From Candidatus Phyllobacterium onerii (lineage in GTDB: Bacteria > Pseudomonadota > Alphaproteobacteria > Rhizobiales > Rhizobiaceae), in the NCBI RefSeq assembly GCF_028331445.1, contig NZ_JAQMHX010000008.1:1-64000 (forward strand): a DNA stretch of 64,000 bases, read 5' to 3'. The notes beneath the pieces are model-generated. The model searched no databases, was not told where the DNA came from, and was given only the letters and a program-made list of their open reading frames with translations. Position 1 is the stretch's first letter; every line of letters starts with the position of its first letter. Below are positions 39,489-48,356 of this stretch, piece by piece. The position numbers were made by a program, and so were the translations under genes.

Positions 39489-40931
39489 TTAAGTATGCCA
39501 GTCGGAAGTTTGCGAGGACAGCACGTCGGTGCCCGCGTCAACACCCAGGTCGTCGAGAGAATAGGCCCTGATGTAGTCGATCTTCATTTCAGAACCATCC
39601 CCCAGGCCGTCCGTTGGCGTGCCTGCTATACCGCCGACGGCGAGGTTGACGAGCATGTACATCGGGTCATGCATGTCCGACGGGGTATCCGCATGCGCGA
39701 CGGCAACATCGTCAAAATACCAGACAACCTCATCTTCCTGCCATAACACGCCGTAGCTGTGAAATCCGTCGGTATCGCCGACGTGGACGGCGGTTGTCTC
39801 CGAGGTCTGCTGTCCAGTCTCGTTCGAATGGACGGTGACGTTGACTGTGTTCGGATTCTGTCCGGTCATTTCCACGACGTCGAGTTCAGGCGGCCAGGAA
39901 CCGTCTTCGGGAAGCAGCCAGAAAGCAGGCCATGCACCTGCATCGTCCGGCATGTCGGCGCGAATTTCGAAATAGCCGTAGGTCTGGGCAAAGGAGGGAT
40001 GAGTCGTTAGCATGCCAGATGTATAGTCGTAATCTTCGACTTCGGATTTGATCGCGTCCGGCGTCTGTTCCGCGGTGATAGTCAAGACACCATCGTTTAC
40101 GGAAAATGGATTGACCGTGGCTGTAGGCTGGTAGGCAGGGTTGACATACCATTGAAGCTCACCATTGCCTGACAAGGTTCCTCCCTTTTCGGGCGCCCAC
40201 CAATATTTAGCCTCCCATGTACCGATATCGCCGTCATGAAGCTGGAGCGAATTGAAATCGTCGGAAAAGGTCCGGGTCAAAGTGGAGCGGTCAAGGCTCA
40301 GTTCGAACTGGTCAGCCCGGAGTTCGTCTGCGGTCGTATCGGTAAAGACCAGACTTTCGCCTGTTCCGAGAGAGAGCCTGAGATCGGTCCCTTCCTGGGT
40401 AAGATTACTGCGAACTTGCTCGAAAGAGGCCAGCCCGTAACCATCCAGGCGCACCACATCGTCGGAGCCGAAATCGGTGAGGAGATCGCTCCCGTTGCCC
40501 CTCGTTATGATGAAAGTATCGGCACCACCGGCGCCGGTCAGAACGTCGTTTCCCTCGCCGCCATCGATGGTTTGACTGCCGGAACCACCTGTAATGATGT
40601 TATCGGCATTGTTGCCAAAGGCGTAACGCCCATCGCCTGTGACGGTCAGGTTTTCGAAATTTTCCCGCAGGGTGGAACTCATCCATGTATTTACGGTATC
40701 AACGCCTTGATCCGCTGCCTCATAGACGCGATTGATGCTTGAATAGCGATAGTAGATGTCGTTGCCCATCCCGCCGCGCATGGTGACTTCGACGGCGGTG
40801 TCTCCCCACAGGGAATCATTGCCATTCGTCCCCTGAAGTTCGGTACCGGATCCGGGTGCGGAAAACCATGCCGTCGAGCTCCCGCTATAATACAACGGTA
40901 CACCCACGGCGTTCAGGACAGTTCTGCTCAT
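39489..40931 (-). CDS. Secreted GH16 endo-glycanase with RTX repeats
   Basis: 480 residues from the ATG at 40931 (GGAGAG ribosome site). There is no Sec signal. The N-terminal half carries calcium-binding RTX-type repeats (GTNGNDSLWGD, GGMGNDIYY, GGSGSQTIDGGEGNDVLTGAGGADTF), typical of type I secretion. The C-terminal half (about 225-465) is a glycoside hydrolase family 16 domain with the catalytic ELDVVEMTG (E-x-D-x-x-E) and GAWPAFWLLPEDG. Rhizobial proteins of this kind (ExsH, PlyA) are exported by PrsDE and shorten exopolysaccharides. Having the repeats in front of the catalytic domain is notable. No type I exporter is in the window. Confidence 0.85.
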   Translation of the reverse strand: MSRTVLNAVGVPLYYSGSSTAWFSAPGSGTELQGTNGNDSLWGDTAVEVTMRGGMGNDIYYRYSSINRVYEAADQGVDTVNTWMSSTLRENFENLTVTGDGRYAFGNNADNIITGGSGSQTIDGGEGNDVLTGAGGADTFIITRGNGSDLLTDFGSDDVVRLDGYGLASFEQVRSNLTQEGTDLRLSLGTGESLVFTDTTADELRADQFELSLDRSTLTRTFSDDFNSLQLHDGDIGTWEAKYWWAPEKGGTLSGNGELQWYVNPAYQPTATVNPFSVNDGVLTITAEQTPDAIKSEVEDYDYTSGMLTTHPSFAQTYGYFEIRADMPDDAGAWPAFWLLPEDGSWPPELDVVEMTGQNPNTVNVTVHSNETGQQTSETTAVHVGDTDGFHSYGVLWQEDEVVWYFDDVAVAHADTPSDMHDPMYMLVNLAVGGIAGTPTDGLGDGSEMKIDYIRAYSLDDLGVDAGTDVLSSQTSDWHT

Positions 40932-41095
40932 CGAATTCTCTCCAACTTGCGTATCCGACCTCCTCATCGGATGCGGACTGTCCTCCCACGACGAAACGTA
41001 ACATTCAGATTTCTAACGGTCCACCGCCTTGCAAAGGAATAATATTCTAAAACGCCATCGCCATAGTCTCTGTTAGAAAGTCATAAGTTGGCTAA

Positions 41096-42010
41096 TCAAC
41101 CCTGAGAACCTAACCTTTCGATAAGCTCCCCAAGGTCCTTCATAACGCCGGCAGTGCAGTCGACCAGCGGCGCGCGGACTGGCCCGGCAGAACGACCGAC
41201 GATCGTTGCACCCGCCTTGACGATACCTACCGCATAGCCGGCAACACGGTTGCGAATGGCGATATAAGGCAGGAAGAATTCGTTCAAAAGCCTTGCCGTC
41301 GTGTCGTGGTCATTTTCGGAGACGGCTCTGTAAAAGGTGAGGGCGGTACGAGGAATGAAGTTAAACACGGCCGACGAGTAGACAGCGACGCCCATCGCCT
41401 TATAGGCCTCCGCATACACTTCTGCCGTTGGTAAACCACCAAGGTAAGCGAAGCGATCGCCGAGCCGGCGGCGAATTGAAACCATATTCTCGATTTCACC
41501 AACGCCGTCCTTGAACCCGATCAGGTTCGGACATCTATCGGCGAGGCGCTCCAGTGCATCTGCGTTCAGCTTGCAGACATTGCGATTGTAAACGATAACG
41601 CCAAGGCTCGTTGCAGCGCAGACAGCTTCGACGTGACGGCAGATTCCTTCAACGCTTGTCTCCGTGAGATAGTGGGGGAGCAGAAGCAGACCGGCAGCAC
41701 CATTCTTCTCGGCATTGCGCGCCATCTCCGCGGCAATACGCGTCCCATAGGCGGCTGCCGCCAGGATCGGCACCTCCCTGCCGCAAGCCCCTACTGCGGT
41801 GCGCACGACATTCTCATGCTCGGCTGGTGTCAGTGAGAAACCTTCGCCAGTGCCCCCGCCGACAAACAGCGCCGACGCGCCGTAGGGAGCAAGCCACTCC
41901 AGGCGTTTTGCATAATTCACCGGGGCGAAATCGCCGTTCTCGTTGAAATCTGTCACCGGGAAAGACAGGAGACCGGAGCTTATCGTTTGCTTGAGTGTCT
42001 GCGGATGCAT
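41096..42010 (-). CDS. kdgD: 5-Dehydro-4-deoxyglucarate dehydratase
   Basis: 304 residues of the DapA/NAL aldolase superfamily. The [11 protein letters not shown] segment replaces the GTTGE of true DapA, with Tyr141 (VIVYNR) and the Schiff-base Lys167 in [14 protein letters not shown]. This pattern is that of KdgD, which converts 5-dehydro-4-deoxy-D-glucarate to 2-oxoglutarate semialdehyde with loss of water and CO2 in glucarate/galacturonate oxidation. It lies downstream of the GntR regulator gene, on the same strand, across a 113-base gap containing a palindrome. The semialdehyde dehydrogenase of the pathway is not in the window. Confidence 0.87.
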   Translation of the reverse strand: MHPQTLKQTISSGLLSFPVTDFNENGDFAPVNYAKRLEWLAPYGASALFVGGGTGEGFSLTPAEHENVVRTAVGACGREVPILAAAAYGTRIAAEMARNAEKNGAAGLLLLPHYLTETSVEGICRHVEAVCAATSLGVIVYNRNVCKLNADALERLADRCPNLIGFKDGVGEIENMVSIRRRLGDRFAYLGGLPTAEVYAEAYKAMGVAVYSSAVFNFIPRTALTFYRAVSENDHDTTARLLNEFFLPYIAIRNRVAGYAVGIVKAGATIVGRSAGPVRAPLVDCTAGVMKDLGELIERLGSQG

Positions 42011-42053
42011 GGGAGCCTCGTATGAAATCGGAATTCACCCACGACTAGCATCA

Positions 42054-42069
42054 TGTATGTCATCATACA
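42054..42069. promoter_or_regulatory. Putative GntR operator upstream of kdgD
   Basis: TGTATG (42054-42059), TCAT, CATACA (42064-42069): perfect 6-bp arms, 44 bases before the kdgD start. A shorter related sequence, TGTCATACAA, occurs upstream of the importer genes near 43060-43069. Confidence 0.55.
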
Positions 42070-42123
42070 ACTCAATTAATCATGGCACTGAATTTCTATG
42101 CCAGATATGCGGCAAACGAGAGT

Positions 42124-42852
42124 TTAGTCCGAGTTGTTGTTTGCCTGCGGCGTGTTGTTTCGCAAGCGATCACGGCTGCTCCCGAGATGAAGGCGCATGG
42201 CAGCCCGGGCACCTTCGACATCCTGCATTTTTATGGATTGGTAAATCTGGTTGTGCTCGCGGTTAACTCGCTCCAGATATTCACGCTGCGGAAGGCCGCC
42301 GATCTTGTGGGTCTGCAAGCGTGTCCTGGGAATCAACACTTCACCCAAGTAGTTGAACATGCTGAGAAAATGGCGGTTCTTTGTCGCGGCTGCGATCGCG
42401 CGGTGAAACTCGAGATCTGCTTGAATAGAGTTTTCTCCCCGTTCGATCGCTTCATTCATCATGTCCAGTGCGTGCTTGATTCTGGCAAGTTCGCTCTCGT
42501 CCCGCCGCACCGCCGCGAGCGCTGCAGCTTCAAGTTCAATGCTGATTCGCAACTCCATGACACTGAGGATTTCTTCGACGATTTCGAGATTGTCCTCCTC
42601 GATTCGGAAGGGAGCTGAGGGGATATCTTTTAGAACAAAGGCGCCAATACCCTGTTGCGTGTGGACCAAGCCTTTTGCTTTCAGATTGGCAATTGCCTCT
42701 CGTACGACAGTGCGGCTTACATTGAACTCGCCGATCATATCCTGTTCCGTTGGCAGCCGCTCGCCCCGCTTGTATTGCCCCGACGTTATACGGTCTGCAA
42801 CAGCCTTAACCAGTTGACCTGTAAGCGTTTCTCGTTTGCCAATGCTCGACAT
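42124..42852 (-). CDS. GntR-family (FadR/FCD subgroup) transcriptional regulator
   Basis: 242 residues from the ATG at 42852; it has AAAGGA five bases upstream, so it is preferred to the ATG five codons earlier. The N-terminal winged helix (RITSGQYKRGERLPTEQDMIGEFNVSRTVVREAIANLKAKGLV) is followed by an all-helical FCD ligand domain with metal-site residues (DLEFHRAIAAATKNRHF and REHNQIYQSIKMQDVEGARAAMRLHL). Such regulators often sense sugar acids and repress the adjoining catabolic genes. It sits between kdgD and the divergent importer-uxuA-iolB operon and is their most likely regulator. Confidence 0.88.
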   Translation of the reverse strand: MSSIGKRETLTGQLVKAVADRITSGQYKRGERLPTEQDMIGEFNVSRTVVREAIANLKAKGLVHTQQGIGAFVLKDIPSAPFRIEEDNLEIVEEILSVMELRISIELEAAALAAVRRDESELARIKHALDMMNEAIERGENSIQADLEFHRAIAAATKNRHFLSMFNYLGEVLIPRTRLQTHKIGGLPQREYLERVNREHNQIYQSIKMQDVEGARAAMRLHLGSSRDRLRNNTPQANNNSD

Positions 42853-43069
42853 GATATCCTTTCGCATCGAATTCAGATCGCCGTAAGCCAGCGGTTAAGC
42901 GTAGAATGAACAGTAGGATATCATATATTTTGTTGCGGAAAACCGTTATTCCCAGGAATCGATTTTTGATTGTTTCCTATTGAATCGGATGATTTCTGCT
43001 TTGAGTTTGGGGTCTCGATCAAATTTGCCCTTGCTTGCAACGAGGATCAATACTACGATGTCATACAAC
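42851..43069. promoter_or_regulatory. Divergent regulator/importer promoter region with repeats
   Basis: ATGATATCC (42851-42859, over the regulator start codon) and GGATATCAT (42916-42924) form a 9-bp inverted repeat 56 bases apart. TGTCATACAA (43060-43069), a near match to the TNGT-NNN-ACNA pattern of FadR-type sites when read on the minus strand, lies before the importer operon. The whole 42853-43102 interval holds no gene. Confidence 0.42.
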
Positions 43070-43102
43070 ATAAGAATAAATCGGCTCGTAGGGAGGAAAT
43101 CT

Positions 43103-44707
43103 ATGACGCATTTTCGTGCTTTTCTAGCGGGGACGACAGCCATCGTTGCTGCCATGACAATGAATGTGGCCGAGGCAAAGACACCGCAGGACCAGCTGGT
43201 CATCGGCATGAATATGGTGAATCTCACCAGCCTTGATCCGCACAACGTCAATTCCTACGAATCCTATCATGTTATCGCCAATCTCTATGACACGCTTGTT
43301 CGCACCGATCCGCAGACGCCTGGCAAGGTTCTGCCCATGCTGGCAAAATCCTGGAACGTATTGCCGGACGGCACGATCGAATTCACATTAGATGACAGGG
43401 CGACTTTCCAGAGCGGTCGCAAGATCACAGCTGCAGACGTTGCTTATTCCTTACAGCGTGCTGTCAAGCTTGGCCTGCTCGCCAAGGCCTACTATGCAAA
43501 TTGGGGCTATACGGCGGACAATGTAGACCAGAAATTCCATGCGAAAGACGACAATACCTTCGTCATGGAAGTTGCTACCCCCGTTGCGCCGTCACTCAAG
43601 CTTAACGCACTCACCCGCGCTTATGGTGTCGTTCTCGACAAGGAAGTTCTCGCCAAGCACGAGAAAGATGGCGATATGGGCAGAGGCTGGCTCGCATCGA
43701 ATGCTGCTGGGTCCGGTCCGTTCACCCTCAATCGTTGGAACCCCAATGACATTGTCGTGCTCAATCGCGTCGACGACTACTGGGGCGGCGAACCGAAGAT
43801 GAAACGCGTACTTGTGCGCCATCTTCCGGAATCGCAGACAGAGCGTCTTCAGCTGGAGAAGGGCGATCTCGATGTCGGCTTCCAGCTCGTCTCTGCCGAC
43901 ATCGATGGCCTCGCCAAAAATCCAGACATCGTCATTGACCGGCTTGTCGGGTCCGGTTTTTACTACATGATCATGAGCACGAAAGATCCGGAATTTGCCA
44001 AGCCGGAAGTACGCAAAGCATTGCGCTACTGCATCAATTACAAGGACATCAACGATGTCGTGATGAAGAATTACGGCAAGAGCGCAACCACATTCATTCC
44101 GTCCGACATTCCCGGCTACATCCCGGACATTGGCAACCAATATGATCCGGAAAAGTGCAAACAGGATCTGGCCGCTGCCGGTTATCCTGAGGGTTTCAAC
44201 AAACAGCTGCTCTCGCTCAACTCGACGCCCTATGCAGACCTCGCAACGGCCATTCAGCAAAATCTCGCTGTTGCCGGCGTCAAAGTCGACATCCAGACCG
44301 GCAACGGCGATCAGACTTATGGACCCATGCGTGACCGCAAATTCGAACTTGGTGTAGGCCGCACGGCTTCTTCCGCACAGACCGACGCGGACGGCTGGAT
44401 CCGCACCCACGCCTATAATCCCGATAACACTGATGGCGCCAATCTCGCCAATCTGCAAGCATGGCGCGCATCGTTCCAGTTGCCTGAGGTCAACAAACTG
44501 ATCGACGAAGCCGCGGCCATCACCGACAATGAAGAAAAACGTGTCGAACTTTACAAGCAGGCGTTGAAGCTGTTTGAAGAGTCCGGCCCACCCGTGATCC
44601 CGATTTCGCAGCGTGTCGATCCCTATGCTAAAAGCGCCCGGCTGAAAAATTATGTCGGTGATATCGGCTGGATGACCCGCTGGGATCAGGTCGAGAAGCA
44701 GGACTAG
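43103..44707 (+). CDS. Opp/Dpp-type ABC transporter substrate-binding protein
   Basis: 534 residues from the ATG at 43103, preceded by GGGAGGAA. An N-terminal signal peptide (FLAGTTAIVAAMTMNVAEA) is followed by the family-5 extracellular solute-binding fold: NSYESYHVIANLYDTLVR, LAKSWNVLPDGTIEFTL, GSGPFTLNRWNPNDIVVLNRVDDYWGG, and EVRKALRYCINYKDIND. These proteins bind peptides, nickel chelates or, in rhizobia, also oligosaccharides and sugar-acid derivatives. The company of uxuA and an IolB-family gene points to a uronate-containing ligand. It leads a seven-gene operon. Confidence 0.87.
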   Translation: MTHFRAFLAGTTAIVAAMTMNVAEAKTPQDQLVIGMNMVNLTSLDPHNVNSYESYHVIANLYDTLVRTDPQTPGKVLPMLAKSWNVLPDGTIEFTLDDRATFQSGRKITAADVAYSLQRAVKLGLLAKAYYANWGYTADNVDQKFHAKDDNTFVMEVATPVAPSLKLNALTRAYGVVLDKEVLAKHEKDGDMGRGWLASNAAGSGPFTLNRWNPNDIVVLNRVDDYWGGEPKMKRVLVRHLPESQTERLQLEKGDLDVGFQLVSADIDGLAKNPDIVIDRLVGSGFYYMIMSTKDPEFAKPEVRKALRYCINYKDINDVVMKNYGKSATTFIPSDIPGYIPDIGNQYDPEKCKQDLAAAGYPEGFNKQLLSLNSTPYADLATAIQQNLAVAGVKVDIQTGNGDQTYGPMRDRKFELGVGRTASSAQTDADGWIRTHAYNPDNTDGANLANLQAWRASFQLPEVNKLIDEAAAITDNEEKRVELYKQALKLFEESGPPVIPISQRVDPYAKSARLKNYVGDIGWMTRWDQVEKQD

Positions 44708-44732
44708 AAAAGCAAAGTCAGGTCACCAGCGC

Positions 44733-45794
44733 ATGGTCAATCAGGTTGAAACGGTGGCCCGGACACCAAGGCGGCGTTCGGGTCTGCGAAAATATCGCCG
44801 TTTCGGCGGCTCTCTGCTCAGTGTCCTGACGACACTTTTCCTGCTGGTGCTCCTGACCTTCGTTATCGGGCGACTGATGCCAGTCGATCCAGTTATTGCC
44901 GTCGTCGGTCCCGATGCCGACCGCGCCACCTATCTCAAGGTCAAGCAGGAGCTCGGCCTTGACCTGCCGGTGCTGCAGCAGTTCTGGATATTCTTCAAGA
45001 ATCTACTTCACGGTGATTTCGGCACCACGTTGTTGACCGGTCGTCCGGTGATGGAAGATATTGCCCGTGTCTTGCCGGCGACGGTGGAGCTTGCAACGGT
45101 AACGATCATTCTCGGCGCAGGCATCGGAATTCCCCTCGGCGTCTATGCGGCCGTCAATCGCGGGCGTTTCGCCGATCATGCGGTGCGGCTCATCGCGCTG
45201 CTCGGTCATTCAACCCCTATCTTCTGGATAGGCATGGTCGGCCTGATGTTGTTCTATGCCAAGCTCGGCTGGGTTGGCGGATCTGGTCGGATCGATCTCT
45301 TTTACGAGGACATTGTCCCGAACGTCACCGGTTTCCTGCTGATCGATGCACTGCTTGCCTGGGACACGGATGTTTTCTGGAGTGCAGTATCGCACATTAT
45401 CCTGCCGGCGTCGGTGCTGGCCTATGCCTCGATCGCCTATATCAGCCGGATCACCCGCAGCTTCATGCTGGAACAGCTAAGCCAGGAATATGTGATCACA
45501 GCACGCGCCAAGGGCGTGCCCCGAAACAGCGTCATCTGGCATCATGCCTTCAAGAATATTCGCGTTCAGCTGGTTACGGTCGTTGCGCTGTCCTATGGCG
45601 GCATGCTGGAAGGCGCAGTGCTGATCGAGACGGTGTTCGGCTGGCCGGGCTTCGGCCAGTACCTGACTAACGCTCTGGTGATTGGCGATATGAATGTGGT
45701 GGTTGCCTGCACGCTCATCATCGGCTGTGTCTTTATCGCGCTTAACGTGATCTCGGACCTGCTCTACAAGTTTTTCGACCCGAGGATTCAATGA
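44733..45794 (+). CDS. Opp/Dpp-type ABC transporter permease 1
   Basis: 353 residues. DppB-type architecture: an N-terminal membrane segment with the LVLLTFVIGRLMPVDPV pattern, LGLDLPVLQQFWIFFKNLLHGDFGTTLLTGRPV, then five further membrane segments. The coupling loop is FMLEQLSQEYVITARAKGVPRNSVIWHHAFKN, which contacts the ATPases. A basic N-terminal tail of about 25 residues (RTPRRRSGLRKYRR) is longer than usual. Its stop overlaps the next permease start by four bases. Confidence 0.88.
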   Translation: MVNQVETVARTPRRRSGLRKYRRFGGSLLSVLTTLFLLVLLTFVIGRLMPVDPVIAVVGPDADRATYLKVKQELGLDLPVLQQFWIFFKNLLHGDFGTTLLTGRPVMEDIARVLPATVELATVTIILGAGIGIPLGVYAAVNRGRFADHAVRLIALLGHSTPIFWIGMVGLMLFYAKLGWVGGSGRIDLFYEDIVPNVTGFLLIDALLAWDTDVFWSAVSHIILPASVLAYASIAYISRITRSFMLEQLSQEYVITARAKGVPRNSVIWHHAFKNIRVQLVTVVALSYGGMLEGAVLIETVFGWPGFGQYLTNALVIGDMNVVVACTLIIGCVFIALNVISDLLYKFFDPRIQ

Positions 45795-46699
45795 ACAGCG
45801 ATAGCAAGCGGCTGACAGCCTGGCTTACCACGCAAGAGCCGACGAGTGCTACTCACGCGGCATTCCAGAATGTTTGGCATGTCTGGAGCCGGTTTGCTTC
45901 CAATCCGCTCGGTATCGCCGGTCTTGTGATTATCCTGGTGCTGGTTTTCGTCGCGATCTTCGTGCCATGGCTTGCTCCATATTCGCCCTTCGAGCAGAAC
46001 CTGCGCGAAACTTTGCTCGCGCCAAATGCCCAGCACCTCTTCGGCACCGACGAACTTGGCCGGGATATCCTGAGCCGCATCCTGTGGGGTAGCCGTATCA
46101 CGCTCTCCATCGTCTTGATCGTCAGTGTCATCGTTGCGCCAATCGGCCTCATCGTCGGCTGTCTCGCCGGTTATTTTGGCGGGTGGCTCGATACAATCCT
46201 GATGCGCGTTACGGAATTGTTCCTGTCCTTTCCGAGCCTTATTCTGGCGTTGGCTTTCGTGGCGGCGCTTGGCCCGAGCTTGAACAACGCCATCATCGCG
46301 ATTGCCCTGACGCAGTGGCCGCCCATAGCCCGTCTGGCGCGAGCCGAATCTCTGAGCCTGCGTGGCAGGGATCATATTTCTGCGGTCCGGCTCATGGGCG
46401 CGTCTAGCCTGCGCATCGTGCTCGGCCACATCGCGCCCCTGTGCATTCCGTCGGTGATCGTGCGCATCACTCTCAACATGGCGGGCATCATCCTGACGGC
46501 AGCCGGTCTCGGTTTCCTCGGTCTTGGCGCACAGCCGCCAAGCCCGGAATGGGGTGCGATGGTTTCCACCGGACGGCGGTTCATGCTGGACAGCTGGTGG
46601 GTAGGTACGATGCCCGGCCTTTCGATTCTTGTCGTCAGCCTGGCTTTCAATCTGGTTGGCGACGCATTGCGCGATGCGCTTGATCCGAGGCAGGAATGA
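45791..46699 (+). CDS. Opp/Dpp-type ABC transporter permease 2
   Basis: 302 residues. DppC-type permease: an N-terminal cytoplasmic part, then a membrane segment (LGIAGLVIILVLVFVAIFVPWLAPYSP), APNAQHLFGTDELGRDILSRILWGSRITL, and the coupling segment ARAESLSLRGRDHISAVRLMGASSLRIVLGHI. The last third, LGLGAQPPSPEWGAMVSTGRRFM, is typical of DppC. It forms the channel with permease 1. Four-base overlaps join it to both neighbours. Confidence 0.9.
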   Translation: MNSDSKRLTAWLTTQEPTSATHAAFQNVWHVWSRFASNPLGIAGLVIILVLVFVAIFVPWLAPYSPFEQNLRETLLAPNAQHLFGTDELGRDILSRILWGSRITLSIVLIVSVIVAPIGLIVGCLAGYFGGWLDTILMRVTELFLSFPSLILALAFVAALGPSLNNAIIAIALTQWPPIARLARAESLSLRGRDHISAVRLMGASSLRIVLGHIAPLCIPSVIVRITLNMAGIILTAAGLGFLGLGAQPPSPEWGAMVSTGRRFMLDSWWVGTMPGLSILVVSLAFNLVGDALRDALDPRQE

Positions 46700-47535
46700 A
46701 CGAGATGGACAACCCTTTACTTTCTGTCCGCGATCTCCGGATCAGCTTCCACGGCGCTTCGGGCATTTTTGATGCAGTACGTGGTGTGTCTTTCGACCTT
46801 GGGCGGGAGAAACTCGGCATCGTCGGCGAATCCGGCTCGGGCAAGAGCATGACCGGCCGCGCCATCATGCGTCTGTCTCCGCCGGCAGCACTTGTCAAAG
46901 CCGAGCGCTTACAGCTCGGCGAAATCGATCTTCTCCTAGCATCGGAGAAGACCATGAACAGCATTCGTGGCCGCCGGATCGGGCTGATCATGCAGGACCC
47001 GAAATATTCGCTCAATCCCGTCGTCACCGTTGGCGAGCAGGTCGCAGAGGCCTATCGCATCCATACGCGCTCTTCGTCATTGGAGGCGCGTCAGAAGGCT
47101 GTTGCAATGCTTGGTGCCGTGCAGATGCGCGATCCAGAGCGTGTCTACCGCATGTATCCGCATGAGATGTCCGGGGGCATGGGACAACGCATCATGATTG
47201 CCATGATGCTGGTTTCAGAACCGGAAATCCTCATCGCTGACGAAGCAACGTCGGCTCTGGACGTGACGGTGCGTCTTGAAATTCTCAGCCTCCTCAATGA
47301 TCTCGTGCTGAAACGCGGGCTCGGACTGATTTTCATCAGCCACGATCTCAATCTTGTCCGCCGCTTCTGTGACCGCGTGCTGATTATGTACCAAGGAAGG
47401 GTGGTCGAAGCCTTGAAGGCGAATGAACTGGACGAGGCCACACATCCCTATACGAGAGGCTTGCTCGGTGCGATGCCACGCATCCATGCGCCGCGCAAAC
47501 GATTGCCGGTCCTGAAGCGTGACGCAGCATGGTAG
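46696..47535 (+). CDS. Opp/Dpp-type ABC transporter ATPase 1
   Basis: 279 residues. DppD-type ATPase with Walker A GESGSGKSM near residue 46, Q-loop region LIMQDPKYSLNPVVTVGEQ, signature MSGGMGQR, Walker B ILIADEATSALDVTVR, and switch His in FISHDLNLVRR. The C-terminal HPYTRGLLGAMPRI segment belongs to the oligopeptide-ATPase tail, though the iron-sulfur cysteines that some DppD proteins carry are not seen. It overlaps the second ATPase gene by seven bases. Confidence 0.9.
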   Translation: MNEMDNPLLSVRDLRISFHGASGIFDAVRGVSFDLGREKLGIVGESGSGKSMTGRAIMRLSPPAALVKAERLQLGEIDLLLASEKTMNSIRGRRIGLIMQDPKYSLNPVVTVGEQVAEAYRIHTRSSSLEARQKAVAMLGAVQMRDPERVYRMYPHEMSGGMGQRIMIAMMLVSEPEILIADEATSALDVTVRLEILSLLNDLVLKRGLGLIFISHDLNLVRRFCDRVLIMYQGRVVEALKANELDEATHPYTRGLLGAMPRIHAPRKRLPVLKRDAAW

Positions 47536-48344
47536 GTATTATGAGGAGTACACCGCCGATCATCGAAGTAGAGAACCTTTCCGTCACGTTCGGTGAAGGT
47601 GCCGACGAAAGGCGGGCCGTCGATGGTGTCAGCTTCTCGGTCGATCGCGGCGAGACCTTTGGCCTCGTCGGCGAATCCGGTTCGGGCAAGTCGACAATCC
47701 TGCGGGCGATTACAGGTCTCGTAGGAAATGAAGCCACTGTCCTGTGCGTTGCCGGTGAAGATATACGCAACAAGCGTGGCAAAAACTTTTACCGCAAGGT
47801 GCAGATGGTTTTTCAGGATCCCTATGAAGCCCTGCACCCGCGACACACGGTTTGGCGCCATTTGATGGAACCCGCACGCATCCAGAATATTCCCGATGCG
47901 GAGGCTCGGGGTAATGCTGCGCTCGATTCCGTTGGACTTCCCCGAGCACTGCTGTGGCGCTACCCGCACCAGCTCTCGGGTGGTCAGCGGCAGCGCGTGG
48001 CGATCGCCCGGGCGCTGATGTCCGAGCCGGACATATTGCTGCTTGATGAGCCCACGTCTGCACTCGATGTTTCGGTGCAGGCCGAAATTCTCAATCTTCT
48101 GTCTGACCTGCAGGACGAGCGAGGCCTGACCTACGTCATGGTCAGCCATGATCTCGGAGTCGTCGCCCATATGTGTAAGCGCACCGCTGTTATGCAGGCC
48201 GGGGTGATCGTCGAGACGCTGGATGTTGATGCGCTCGTTAATGGCGGCGCGAGAGAAAATTACACGAAACAATTGATCGCAGCGAGCGAAGCATACGGAG
48301 AAGATCCGCGCGACATCGTTCAACCGCGAGCTTCCAGCAAATAA
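47529..48344 (+). CDS. Opp/Dpp-type ABC transporter ATPase 2
   Basis: 271 residues. DppF-type partner ATPase: Walker A GESGSGKST, MVFQDPYEALHPRHTVWRHL (DppF usually has QDPYASLNPR), signature [15 protein letters not shown], Walker [13 protein letters not shown], and switch His in VSHDLGVVAHM. It is shorter than DppF at the C-terminus and has only a short substrate-class tail (ENYTKQLIAASEAY). An ATG four codons on (47541) is an alternative start. It would pair with ATPase 1. Confidence 0.88.
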   Translation: MVGIMRSTPPIIEVENLSVTFGEGADERRAVDGVSFSVDRGETFGLVGESGSGKSTILRAITGLVGNEATVLCVAGEDIRNKRGKNFYRKVQMVFQDPYEALHPRHTVWRHLMEPARIQNIPDAEARGNAALDSVGLPRALLWRYPHQLSGGQRQRVAIARALMSEPDILLLDEPTSALDVSVQAEILNLLSDLQDERGLTYVMVSHDLGVVAHMCKRTAVMQAGVIVETLDVDALVNGGARENYTKQLIAASEAYGEDPRDIVQPRASSK

Positions 48345-48356
48345 CAGGAGTTGGAC

